A stretch of 38,052 nucleotides of DNA from Lysobacterales bacterium (GTDB lineage: Bacteria; Pseudomonadota; Gammaproteobacteria; Xanthomonadales; Rhodanobacteraceae): NCBI GenBank assembly GCA_015655335.1, contig JAATFF010000068.1, forward strand, positions 1-38,052, read 5' to 3'. Positions 25,598 through 34,500 of the stretch are shown in pieces. Below the pieces are notes generated by a model that had not been told where the DNA came from, made no database searches, and was given only the letters and a program-made list of their open reading frames with translations. A program made the translations under genes and the position numbers. Within the stretch, counting starts at the first letter, position 1, and each line of letters opens with the position of its first letter.

Positions 25598-26527
25598 ATG
25601 CAGCCCGTTAACAAGGCCCGCTTACAGATTCACTTTTGCGTCGTGTTGTGGGGCTTCACCGCCATCCTCGGCAAGTTGATCACGCTACCGGCCATCGCCT
25701 TGGTGTGGTGGCGCATGCTGTTGGTGGCCGGCGCGCTGTTGTTGATGCCTCGCGTTTGGCGCGGCCTGCGCGCAATGACGATGCGATTGCGGCTGGCTTA
25801 CGCAGGAATCGGCATATTGGTGTCGTTGCATTGGCTCACGTTCTACGCGGCCATCAAGCTTGCCAACGCTTCGGTGGGCGCTACGTGCATTGCGCTCGGG
25901 CCGGCGTTTCTCGCCTTTATCGAGCCGTGGGTGGCGCGTTGGCGCTTCGATCCGCGTGAGCTTTTCATTGCTATCGCCGTTGTGCCGGGCGTCGCCTTGG
26001 TCGCCGGTGGCGTGCCGCCAGGCATGCGCTGGGGTATTGCGGTAGGCGTGCTTTCCGCGTTGTTTGTGGCGCTGTTCGGCTCCCTCAATAAGCGGTTAGT
26101 CGAACATGGCGATCCGCTAACGGTTACGTGTATCGAACTGGGCACCGGTGCGTTGTTCCTCACGCTGCTGGCGCCGCTGTTGCCGCATACCGGGCCGGCT
26201 TTCGTTTTGCCCAGCATGCACGATGCAATGTTGTTGTTGGCGCTGGCCTTTGGCTGCACCTTGTTGCCGTTCACGCTCGCGCTTATCGCGCTGCGCCATA
26301 TCAGCGCGTTCGCCACGCAGATGATCACGAATCTGGAACCTGTCTACGCGATCGTGCTGGCCATCCTGTTGCTGGGTGAACAGCGCCAGCTGGATGCGTG
26401 GTTTTATGCGGGCGTGGTGGTCATTCTCACCGCCGTGTTTATGCACCCGCTGCTGCATCGCTCCGATCGCCAGCCCATCCAGCCGGAACTGCTTGGCACT
26501 GCGGAAAGCCACAACATGGTGGATTAG
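25598..26527 (+). CDS. EamA/DMT-superfamily transporter
   Basis: 309 residues with ten hydrophobic segments in two EamA repeats. The first repeat has HFCVVLWGFTAILGKLI and LVWWRMLLVAGALLL; the second ends with ATQMITNLEPVYAIVLAILLLGEQRQLDAWFYAGVVVI, the usual second-EamA signature. These proteins export metabolites or amino acids; the substrate is not predictable. It is distinct from the RhtA-like protein at 17.3 kb. It is divergent from the ABC exporter (121-bp gap) and ends eight bases before the convergent LysR gene. Confidence 0.85.
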   Translation: MQPVNKARLQIHFCVVLWGFTAILGKLITLPAIALVWWRMLLVAGALLLMPRVWRGLRAMTMRLRLAYAGIGILVSLHWLTFYAAIKLANASVGATCIALGPAFLAFIEPWVARWRFDPRELFIAIAVVPGVALVAGGVPPGMRWGIAVGVLSALFVALFGSLNKRLVEHGDPLTVTCIELGTGALFLTLLAPLLPHTGPAFVLPSMHDAMLLLALAFGCTLLPFTLALIALRHISAFATQMITNLEPVYAIVLAILLLGEQRQLDAWFYAGVVVILTAVFMHPLLHRSDRQPIQPELLGTAESHNMVD

Positions 26528-26535
26528 CGTCCCGC

Positions 26536-27432
26536 TCAACGTGCGGCGAGCCGGTCACGCATAAAGTCGATAAACGCGCGCACCTTCGCCGGCGGCTGCG
26601 GATCCGGATACACCGCGTGAATGCCGCCTTCGGGCAAGCGATATTGCGCCAGCAAAACGTGCAGACGTCCGGCCTGAATGTCGTCCTGGACGAGATAGTC
26701 GGGCAACACCGATACACCCGCACCGCTCAGAACAAGAGAGCGAACCGCTGCCGCATTGTTGGCTTGCATCGTCTGTCGCATGCGTACGATGCGACGCGTA
26801 CTGCTACCGCGCGTGAAGGTCCAGCGCAGTGGCGCCGCCAGCGCCGACATGGCGATCCAGGGATGCGTGGCAAGATCTTCGGGTCGTCGCGGCACGCCCT
26901 GTTCGGCAAGATAAGCCGGCGTTGCCATCACCAACTGACGAAAGCTGCCCAACCGCGCGGCTCGCAAGCTCGAATCGCGCAGCCAGCCGATACGGATGGC
27001 TACATCGAAGCGTTCCGCAATCAGGTCGCTGATCTGATCGTTGATGACCACATCCATCTGCAGTTGCGGATGCAGACGCTGGAAATCGGCCAAGGCGGGA
27101 GCGACGACCGACATGCCGTAGTCGGTCGATGTCGTCAGACGCAACGTGCCTGTCGGTGTGTTGCGGCGATCACCGATCCGATCGATGGCGGCCTGGGCCT
27201 GCTCCAGCAACTGCACGCAGTCGGCATGAAACGCCGCGCCCGCTTCAGTCAACGCCATGCGCCGCGTACTGCGCACAATCAGCGTTACGCCAAGCTCGTG
27301 CTCCAGACGCAACAAGTGCTGGCTGACCATGGCTTTGGTCAACCCAAGTTGAACGGCGGCGGCCGTAAACGACCCTGCGCGTACCAGCGTCACAAAAACG
27401 GCCAGGCGATTGAGATTGACGTCGCGCTGCAT
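26536..27432 (-). CDS. LysR-family transcriptional regulator
   Basis: 298 residues. The winged helix-turn-helix at residues 5-64 (NLNRLAVFVTLVRAGSFTAAAVQLGLTKAMVSQHLLRLEHELGVTL..) is typical, followed by the LysR substrate-binding domain (about 92-295, TGTLRLTTSTDYGMSVVAPAL...). It belongs to the CrgA/PA0477-like group judging by VAIRIGWLRDSSLRAARLG. It is transcribed divergently from the NAD(P)-binding protein across a 114-bp gap containing a LysR-type repeat, so that gene is its probable target. The inducer is unknown. Confidence 0.9.
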   Translation of the reverse strand: MQRDVNLNRLAVFVTLVRAGSFTAAAVQLGLTKAMVSQHLLRLEHELGVTLIVRSTRRMALTEAGAAFHADCVQLLEQAQAAIDRIGDRRNTPTGTLRLTTSTDYGMSVVAPALADFQRLHPQLQMDVVINDQISDLIAERFDVAIRIGWLRDSSLRAARLGSFRQLVMATPAYLAEQGVPRRPEDLATHPWIAMSALAAPLRWTFTRGSSTRRIVRMRQTMQANNAAAVRSLVLSGAGVSVLPDYLVQDDIQAGRLHVLLAQYRLPEGGIHAVYPDPQPPAKVRAFIDFMRDRLAAR

Positions 27433-27443
27433 GGTCGAATCAT

Positions 27444-27462
27444 TGTCAATTTATTATTGACA
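27444..27462. promoter_or_regulatory. Candidate LysR binding site
   Basis: TGTCAAT (27444-27450) and ATTGACA (27456-27462) form a perfect 7-bp inverted repeat around TTATT, in an unusually AT-rich 114-bp divergent gap. A further TCAATTACTAATTAG stretch follows. The position, 12 bases from the lysR start, fits an autoregulatory site also controlling the divergent gene. Confidence 0.6.
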
Positions 27463-27546
27463 GTCAATTACTAATTAGTCCATTTATTCGACCAATGCAA
27501 ACGTGCATGCTTCGCCCCGTCGCCCCTTTTTTGATGGAGATAGGTC

Positions 27547-28188
27547 ATGAAACTGGTTCTGTTCGGTGCTACCGGCCACGTGGGTCACGCAATCCTTGAA
27601 GAAGCGCTCACACGCGGTCACGACGTCACGGCGATCGTGCGCGATGCTGGCCGCCTTACGCAGCAGCACAAGAGGTTGCATGTGGTCGTGGGCAACGTCG
27701 CCCAACCGGCTAGCTGGCTTAGCGCCGCGAAGGGCGCCGATGCGGTGATCGCCAGCCTGTCTGCACGGCGAGAGGGCGACAGCGACACCATTCCGAACGC
27801 CGCCAGGACCCTGCTAGACACGCTACCCGGTGCCGGCGTGAAACGCTTGTTGTGGGTGGGCGGCGCCGCCAGCCTGGAAACCGCACCCGGCGTGAAGGTG
27901 ATCGACGATCCGCACTTCCCCGCCGCGTGGAAGCCGGAGGCCGAAGCCCAGGCCCGCGCGCTGGATATCTTTCGCGCCAGCAAAGCCGATATCGACTGGA
28001 CCTATATCAGTCCGGCCGCGTTGCTTGAGGATGGTGCACGCACCGGCACCTATCGCGTCGGCCAAGACAAATTGCTGACGGATGCGAGCGGCACCAGCCG
28101 CATCAGCGTGCCCGATTACGCCGTCGCCCTGCTCGATCGCCTCGACAAACACGATGCCCTGCGCCAACGGATGACCGTGGCCTATTGA
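27547..28188 (+). CDS. NAD(P)-binding atypical short-chain dehydrogenase
   Basis: 213 residues beginning MKLVLFGATGHVGHAILEEAL, a Rossmann nucleotide-binding motif (GxxGxxG, residues 7-13). The rest fits the NAD(P)H-binding, atypical SDR group (YwnB/BVR-B-like): ADAVIASLSA, KRLLWVGGAASLE, DIDWTYISPAALLEDGARTGTYRVG and SRISVPDYAVALLDRL. GGAGATAGG precedes the ATG. Members often act as reductases or redox-sensing proteins; the substrate is unknown. It is the likely target of the divergent LysR regulator. No Tyr-x3-Lys catalytic pair is present, which is normal for this subgroup. Confidence 0.85.
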   Translation: MKLVLFGATGHVGHAILEEALTRGHDVTAIVRDAGRLTQQHKRLHVVVGNVAQPASWLSAAKGADAVIASLSARREGDSDTIPNAARTLLDTLPGAGVKRLLWVGGAASLETAPGVKVIDDPHFPAAWKPEAEAQARALDIFRASKADIDWTYISPAALLEDGARTGTYRVGQDKLLTDASGTSRISVPDYAVALLDRLDKHDALRQRMTVAY

Positions 28189-28216
28189 AGTCACGGCTCG
28201 CGGCGGCCCGGGGCTC

Positions 28217-28222
28217 TATACT
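28217..28222 (+). promoter_or_regulatory. Possible -10 box before rlmJ
   Basis: TATACT lies 27 bases before the rlmJ ATG, within the loop of a GGGGCT/AGCCCC inverted repeat (28210-28231 region). No good -35 hexamer is found at the usual distance, so this is tentative. Confidence 0.3.
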
Positions 28223-28248
28223 CTTAGCCCCAGCCTGCCGCGACCGCC

Positions 28249-29190
28249 ATGAATTACCGTCACGCCTATCACGCAGGCAACTTCGCCGATGTACTCAAGC
28301 ACAGCGTGTTGTTTGCGCTGATCCAATCGCTGCGCGCCAAAGACACGCCGTTCGCGCTGATCGATACCCACGCCGGCAGCGGTTGCTATGCCCTGGACAG
28401 CGAAGAGGCGGGCAAGACCGGCGAATATCGCGACGGCATCATGCGTTTGCTGTTTCCCGACATGTATCAAGCCGGGAAAGCGTCTGGTGCAACGCTACCG
28501 CCGCTGCTGCGCCATTGGCTCGACGCGATCCTTGCATTGCCCGGCAACGAACAGGGCTTGAAACTTTATCCCGGCTCGCCCTTGCAGGCCGCTCGCGCCA
28601 TGCGCGAAACGGACAGCGCCCAACTGTGCGAACTGCATCCGGAAGAAGCGATACAACTGCGCGAACTGTTTCGCCATGACCATCGCGTGCATGTGCACAA
28701 CCGCGACGGCTACGAAGCATTGAAGGCGCTGGTTCCGCCCAAGGAGAAGCGTGGCCTGGTGTTGATCGATCCGCCGTACGAAGCGCAGGAAGCGGAATAT
28801 CGCCTGATCGACACGGCACTGAAGGCAGCGTTGCAGCGTTGGCCGACCGGCATCTACGCGGTCTGGTATCCCATCAAACTGCGCAGCCAGGTACAGCCGT
28901 TTCTGCGCGGCTTGCAGCATGGTATGGCTCGGCGTGTGCTGCGCGCGGAATTGCTGGTGCGTCCGGACGATTCGCCGCTGCGCCTGAATGGTTCGGGCAT
29001 GGTGATTCTCAATGCGCCGTGGAACCTCGATCAGGTATTGCGTGAGCCGCTGCAAGCGATGGCCACACTGTTGTCGCAAGAACGGGCGGCCGAATGGCGG
29101 CTCGATTGGCTAGCGCAAGACAAGGAAACGCCCACACCAACATCCGTGCATCACATGAGCCGCCTACCGCCACCCAAGCGCACCCGCTAA
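28249..29190 (+). CDS. rlmJ: 23S rRNA (adenine(2030)-N6)-methyltransferase
   Basis: 313 residues. The N-terminus MNYRHAYHAGNFADVLKH is the RlmJ family signature, with the SAM-binding DTHAGSGCYAL at about residues 39-49. The catalytic N6-adenine motif DPPYE is at D174. The helical insertion typical of RlmJ lies between these (PPLLRHWLDAILALPGNEQGLKLYPGSPLQAA). The enzyme methylates A2030 of 23S rRNA before or during ribosome assembly. E. coli RlmJ has 280 residues; this one has a longer C-terminus rich in Pro, Thr and basic residues. It has its own short upstream gap and appears to be a single gene. Confidence 0.95.
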   Translation: MNYRHAYHAGNFADVLKHSVLFALIQSLRAKDTPFALIDTHAGSGCYALDSEEAGKTGEYRDGIMRLLFPDMYQAGKASGATLPPLLRHWLDAILALPGNEQGLKLYPGSPLQAARAMRETDSAQLCELHPEEAIQLRELFRHDHRVHVHNRDGYEALKALVPPKEKRGLVLIDPPYEAQEAEYRLIDTALKAALQRWPTGIYAVWYPIKLRSQVQPFLRGLQHGMARRVLRAELLVRPDDSPLRLNGSGMVILNAPWNLDQVLREPLQAMATLLSQERAAEWRLDWLAQDKETPTPTSVHHMSRLPPPKRTR

Positions 29191-29245
29191 GCTCAGTGCT
29201 TGACCGGCAACCACGCGTTGTCATGCTCGACGCAAGGATTTCGTC

Positions 29246-29761
29246 ATGCCTATCCGTAGCACTTCAGGTTCATTGCGCTGGCTGGCTCCCCTTTTCGCGA
29301 TGACGTTGGCCGCTTGCGCGCCGGCGCCCATTTACAAAGTTGCGTCAGGCACGCTGACCGTGCTTCCTGCCCAGGTGGCGCAAGCACCCGAGCAATACGG
29401 CCAAGGCGAGGTGATCTGGGGCGGTACCGTGATCGAGGTGCGCAATTTTCCGGATCACAGCGAGATCGAGATCCTTGCGTACCCGCTGGATGCGTCGCAG
29501 CGCCCGCAGCCCAACACGCACGGTGCCGGACGCTTCATAGCGATCTACCCGGGTTATATTGAATCGTTCAACTATCCGGTCGGCGCCTTGATCACGGCCA
29601 GCGGGCAACTGCATGGCAGCCGCGCAGGCGCGGTAGATCAGGCTGCGTATGTCTATCCGCTGGTTGGCGTGGCGCAGTCGCATGTCTGGACCCCCGCGGA
29701 ACTTCGGCAGGGTCATCCGGATATTCACTTCGGCGTAGGTGTGGCCGCCGGTATCCGCTGA
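29246..29761 (+). CDS. slp: Slp-family outer-membrane lipoprotein
   Basis: 171 residues with a lipoprotein signal ending in the lipobox LAAC (Cys at about 25), followed by APAPIYK. AAGGA sits seven bases before the ATG. The body matches the Slp/YeaY family: VLPAQVAQAPEQYGQGEVIWGGTVIEVRNFPDHSEIEILAYPLD, then SQRPQ....AGRFIAIYPGYIESFNYPVGALITASGQL, and a C-terminal aromatic YVYPLVGVAQSHVW. Slp is a stress- or starvation-induced outer-membrane lipoprotein in E. coli with unclear biochemical role. It is probably co-transcribed with the CDF gene 47 bases downstream. Confidence 0.88.
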   Translation: MPIRSTSGSLRWLAPLFAMTLAACAPAPIYKVASGTLTVLPAQVAQAPEQYGQGEVIWGGTVIEVRNFPDHSEIEILAYPLDASQRPQPNTHGAGRFIAIYPGYIESFNYPVGALITASGQLHGSRAGAVDQAAYVYPLVGVAQSHVWTPAELRQGHPDIHFGVGVAAGIR

Positions 29762-29808
29762 GGATCGCCGTCGATCGTGGGATAGGATTTGCGACAAGAG
29801 GTTGATGC

Positions 29809-30717
29809 ATGTCCGGTCATGCCAATTCGCTCAAGGCCATCCTGCTGGCGCTCGGCGCCAATTTTGCGATCTTCGTCGCCAAGCTGATCGCGGCGGTGAT
29901 CACCGGTTCGGGCGCCATGATGGCCGAGGCGGTGCATTCGCTGGCCGATTGCGGCAATCAGGGTTTGCTGCTGTTAGGTATGCGGCAAGCCAAAAGGCCT
30001 CCCTCGGAGGACTACCCGCTCGGCTGGGGCCGCGCCCTGTATTTCTGGTCGTTTGTGGTTGCGATCTTGCTGTTTGCGGTTGGTGGCCTATTTTCCATCT
30101 ACGAAGGCACGCATAAGCTCACGCAGCCCGAACCCATCAAGTGGCCGTGGCTGGCGCTGGGTGTGCTGCTGTTCGGCATCGTGGCCGAAAGCATCTCGAT
30201 GCGCGGCTGCATGCAAGAAGTGAATCGCGCACGCGGTGATCAGGGACTGTGGCAGTGGTTTCGCGAAACGCGCTCCAGCGAATTGCTGGTGATCTTCGGC
30301 GAAGACCTCGCCGCGTTGATTGGCCTGTGCCTGGCCGCGCTGGCCATCGGCGCCACCATGCTCACCGGCAACCTGTTGTTCGATGCGCTGGGCACCATCG
30401 CCATCGGCGTGCTGCTGGTAGTGGTGGCGATCGCGCTGGCGATCGAAGTGAAGGCGCTGCTGATCGGCCAGGGCGTGGAGCCGCGTCGCCGCGCCGAATT
30501 GCTCGCCTTCCTCGCCGGACGCGCGGAGGTGGCCGAGGTGCTCAACCTGATCACGCTGCAAATGGGACCGGACGTCATGGTGGCGATCAAGGCACGCATG
30601 ACACCCACTGCCGACAATCTCAGCCTGATCGAAGCGATCAATACCGTCGAACGGGCTATGAAGGCGCAATTTGCCGAGGTGCGTTGGAGTTTCTTCGAGC
30701 CGGACATCGCCGACTAA
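29809..30717 (+). CDS. Cation diffusion facilitator transporter, ZnT9-like subgroup
   Basis: 302 residues, six membrane helices and a C-terminal cytoplasmic domain (about 215-302) as in CDF antiporters. Helix 2 carries H43-S-L-A-D47, the usual metal pair. In helix 5 the usual HxxxD is replaced by FGEDLAALIG, which is the pattern I associate with the SLC30A9/ZnT9 branch. LGWGRALYFWSFVVAILLF is also typical of that branch. It presumably moves a divalent cation out of the cytoplasm in exchange for protons; metal unknown. AAGAGG precedes the ATG. Confidence 0.87.
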   Translation: MSGHANSLKAILLALGANFAIFVAKLIAAVITGSGAMMAEAVHSLADCGNQGLLLLGMRQAKRPPSEDYPLGWGRALYFWSFVVAILLFAVGGLFSIYEGTHKLTQPEPIKWPWLALGVLLFGIVAESISMRGCMQEVNRARGDQGLWQWFRETRSSELLVIFGEDLAALIGLCLAALAIGATMLTGNLLFDALGTIAIGVLLVVVAIALAIEVKALLIGQGVEPRRRAELLAFLAGRAEVAEVLNLITLQMGPDVMVAIKARMTPTADNLSLIEAINTVERAMKAQFAEVRWSFFEPDIAD

Positions 30718-30858
30718 ACAAGGCCAAGGCATGCTGTGTTGCGCAATGAAAAGCGCTGCGCATCGCTGGAATCCACAGGAATTCGCTCAAATATGGGACG
30801 GACGGTGTCCCGCTGGTTGCAAGTTGTTCATGTTGCATTGCACACAATACGCTAGAGT

Positions 30859-31476
30859 ATGGTGATGCTTATGACCCCCGCCCGCGATCCTGGATCCCAC
30901 TCCCGGCACGCTCAGCTGCCGCCGCGCAGTCCGGAGCGCTTTGCTTCGCCGAGCGGCGTGACGACGCCCAAGGGCCAAGTGGTGCACACGGCGGATGGCC
31001 GTGAACTGGTGATCCGCAGCATCGAGCCCGGCGATATCACGGCTATGCAACGTTGCTTCAAGCGGTTGTCGCCGCAGGACGTGCGTCGTCGCTTCATGCA
31101 CGCCATGTCGGAGCTGCCTGCCCCGATGGCGCAGCGTCTGTGTCGGATCGATCCGGCGATGGAAGCGGCTTTCGTGCTGATGGACGAAACCGTCAAGCCC
31201 GCCGAGCTGCGTGGCGTTGGCCGCATTTTTGTCGATGAGGCCAGCAACACGGCCGAGTTCTCCGTGCTGGTGGAACGCGAGTGGACGCGCATCGGGCTTG
31301 GCGCGTTGCTGATGCAGCAACTGGTCGACGAATCCCGCCGTCGCGGCCTCAGCGAGCTGTGGGGCTACGTACTCATGGAAAACCGGCCCATGCTTCAGCT
31401 CTGCAAAGAGCTCGGCTTTGTCGCCAACATGCTGCCCGGTGAAGCCGGCACGGCACAAATCAGCTTGGCGCTCTAA
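30859..31476 (+). CDS. GNAT-family N-acetyltransferase (Pat-like domain, standalone)
   Basis: 205 residues. After an N-terminal tail of about 45 residues comes a GNAT domain starting GRELVIRSIEPGDITAMQRCFKRLSPQDVRRRFM, followed by the acetyl-CoA loop in EWTRIGLGALLMQQLVDESRRRGL and the motif B region NRPMLQLCKELGF. The start of the domain resembles the C-terminal acetyltransferase of Pat/YfiQ protein lysine acetyltransferases, here without the large ATP-grasp/acyl-CoA-synthetase-like part. Protein acetylation is therefore possible but not proven. Starts at 30859, 30865 or 30871 are all possible. Confidence 0.82.
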   Translation: MVMLMTPARDPGSHSRHAQLPPRSPERFASPSGVTTPKGQVVHTADGRELVIRSIEPGDITAMQRCFKRLSPQDVRRRFMHAMSELPAPMAQRLCRIDPAMEAAFVLMDETVKPAELRGVGRIFVDEASNTAEFSVLVEREWTRIGLGALLMQQLVDESRRRGLSELWGYVLMENRPMLQLCKELGFVANMLPGEAGTAQISLAL

Positions 31477-31570
31477 AGCGCGCGTCACGGGAGACGGCTG
31501 CGACGACGCGCTACACTTGCGCGCTTGATCGGCGCGGCACAAGGGCCGCGCCTGCCCATGCAGCCTCCCC

Positions 31571-34500
31571 ATGCCGAATCCGATCAGTCACCCACCGCTC
31601 CCCACTTCCCCCAAGCAACGCCGCTTCTGGACTCCGCCACACGGTTCGGCGCGAGCCCTGCTGGTCGCGGAAGCCGCGCAATCGCATAGCGGCTTGCTGG
31701 TTGCGGTAACGCGCGATACGCAGCGTGCGCATGCGCTGGAAGACGAACTGCGCATCTTCGCAGGCACGCTGCCGGTGCTGCATTTCCCCGATTGGGAAAC
31801 GCTGCCCTACGACGTGTTCAGCCCGCACCCCGAGATCGTCTCTCAGCGTATTGCCACGCTGTATCAACTGCCGAGCGTGAAGCGCGGCGTGCTGGTGGTA
31901 TCGGCGGCGACGCTGATGCAGCGGATCGCACCGCGTTCGCACATCACCGGCTCGGGATTGATGCTGAGCAAAGGGCAGAAGCTCGATCTCGCCAACGAAC
32001 AGCGCCGTCTGGAAGCATCGGGTTATCGCCACGTGCCGCAAGTGGCCGAGCCGGGTGACTTCGCCGTGCGTGGCGCGTTGATCGATATCTTTCCGATGGG
32101 CGCGTCCGAGCCGTATCGCATCGAGCTGTTCGACGACGAAGTGGAATCGATCCGCAGCTTCGATCCGGAGACCCAACGTTCGCAGCAACAGGTCGAAAAG
32201 GTCGAATTGCTGCCGGCGCGCGAATTTCCGGTAAGCGACGATGCCGCCAAGGCATTCCGAAGTCGTTTGCGCGAACGTTTTCCGATCGATGTACGCCGCT
32301 GTCCGCTTTACCAGGACATGAAGGAAGGTGTGACACCGGGTGGCATCGAGTACTACCTGCCGCTATTTTTTGAACAGACTGCCACGTTGTTCGACTATCT
32401 CGCCGACGACGCACTGTTTGTGCTCGGTGAAGGCACGAGCGAAGCTTCCGAACAATTCTGGACGCAAACAGCCGAACGTTACGATCAGCGCGCACATGAC
32501 ATCGAGCGTCCGGTGCTGCCGCCGGGCGAGCTTTACCTCTCCGCCGAGCAACTGCGCGAGCAGCTCAACAAACGCCCGCGCGTCGAAGTGGTCGATAGCG
32601 GCCATGAACATGCCGTCACCGCGGGAACGCAGCCTGCCCCGGAGTTGCCGCTCAACCGCAAGGGCGAAGAACCCGGTACATCGCTACGTCACTTCATCGA
32701 AAGTTATCCGGGCCGGGTGCTGGTTACGGCCGATTCTGCCGGTCGACGCGAGGCGCTGCTCGAACAGCTCGCCACCGTTGGTCTGAAGCCGCTGAATGTC
32801 GACGGCTGGCAAGCCTTTCTTGGCGATGCCAGCCGGCTTGCCATCACCATCGCCCAACTGGAGCAAGGCTTCGCACTAACGAAGCCAGCGATCACCGTAC
32901 TGACCGAGCGCGAACTGTTCGGCGAACGCGTGCGTAGCGAACGTCGGCGCCGTCGCGGCGCGGCGCGCGATCCGGACACCATCATCCGCGATCTCACGGA
33001 GCTTTCCATCGGCTCGCCCATCGTGCATGTCGATCACGGCGTGGGTCGCTACCAGGGACTGGTATCGATGGAACTGGGCGGCATGACGGGCGAGTTCCTG
33101 ATCATCGAATACGCCAAGGGCGACAAACTCTACGTGCCGGTAGCGCAGCTGGGTCTGGTCAGTCGTTACTCCGGTACCGCGCCGGAACTCGCACCGCTGC
33201 ATTCGCTGGGCGGCGACGCATGGGAGCGCGCACGCAAGAAAGCCGCTGAAAAAGTGCGCGACGTGGCGGCAGAACTGCTGGCGATCTACGCCCAGCGCGA
33301 AGCGCGCGGCGGCGAATCGTTGCCGATCGATCGCCAGCTGGTCGAGGAGTTCGGCAGCAGCTTTCCGTTCGAGGAAACACCGGATCAGCAGCGGGCCATC
33401 GATGCGGTACTTGGCGACCTGGCCGCGCCACGCGCGATGGATCGCGTGATCTGCGGCGATGTCGGCTTCGGTAAAACAGAGGTCGCCCTGCGCGCCGCCT
33501 TCGCTGCAGCCACCGCCGGCAAACAGGTCGCGGTGCTGGTACCGACCACCCTGCTCGCACAACAGCACTATCGCAATTTTGCCGATCGCTTCGCCGATTG
33601 GCCGGTACGCGTGGATGTACTGTCGCGTTTCCGTTCCACCAAGGATGTGAACGAAGCTCTCAAGCGTCTGGCCGATGGCCAGATCGATGTGATTGTCGGT
33701 ACGCACAAGCTGCTGCAGCCCGATATCAAGTTCAAGCAACTGGGCCTTGTCATCGTCGATGAAGAACAGCGCTTCGGTGTACGCCAGAAGGAACAGCTGA
33801 AAAAGCTGCGCGCCGAAGTGGACCTGTTAACCATGACAGCGACGCCGATTCCGCGCACCTTGAACATGGCCATGAGCGGCCTGCGCGACCTGTCGCTGAT
33901 CGCCACCCCGCCAGCGCATCGCATGGCCGTGCGCACGTTCATTTCTGCGTGGGAACCCGCGCTAATTCGCGAGGCTTTCCAGCGCGAACTCCAGCGCGGT
34001 GGCCAGGTGTATTTTCTGCACAACGAAGTGGAAAGCATCGAGCGAACCACTCGCGACTTGCAGGAGTTGATTCCCGATGCACGCATCGGCATCGCTCACG
34101 GCCAAATGCCAGAACGCGAATTGGAACAGGTGATGGCGGATTTCCATCGCCAACGTTTCAATGTGCTGGTGTGCACCACCATCATCGAAACCGGCATCGA
34201 TATTCCCACTGCCAATACCATCATCATCAATCGTGCGGATCGTTTCGGCTTGGCGCAGCTGCATCAGCTGCGCGGGCGCGTGGGACGCTCGCATCATCGT
34301 GCCTACGCTTATCTGATCGTACCGGATCGCAAAGCGATTACGGCCGATGCCGAGAAGCGTCTTGAAGCGTTGGCATCGCTCGAAGAATTAGGCGCAGGCT
34401 TTACGCTGGCCACGCACGATCTGGAAATTCGTGGCGCCGGCGAGCTGCTGGGCGATGAGCAATCGGGCCAGATTCAGGAGATAGGCTTCGGCCTCTATAC

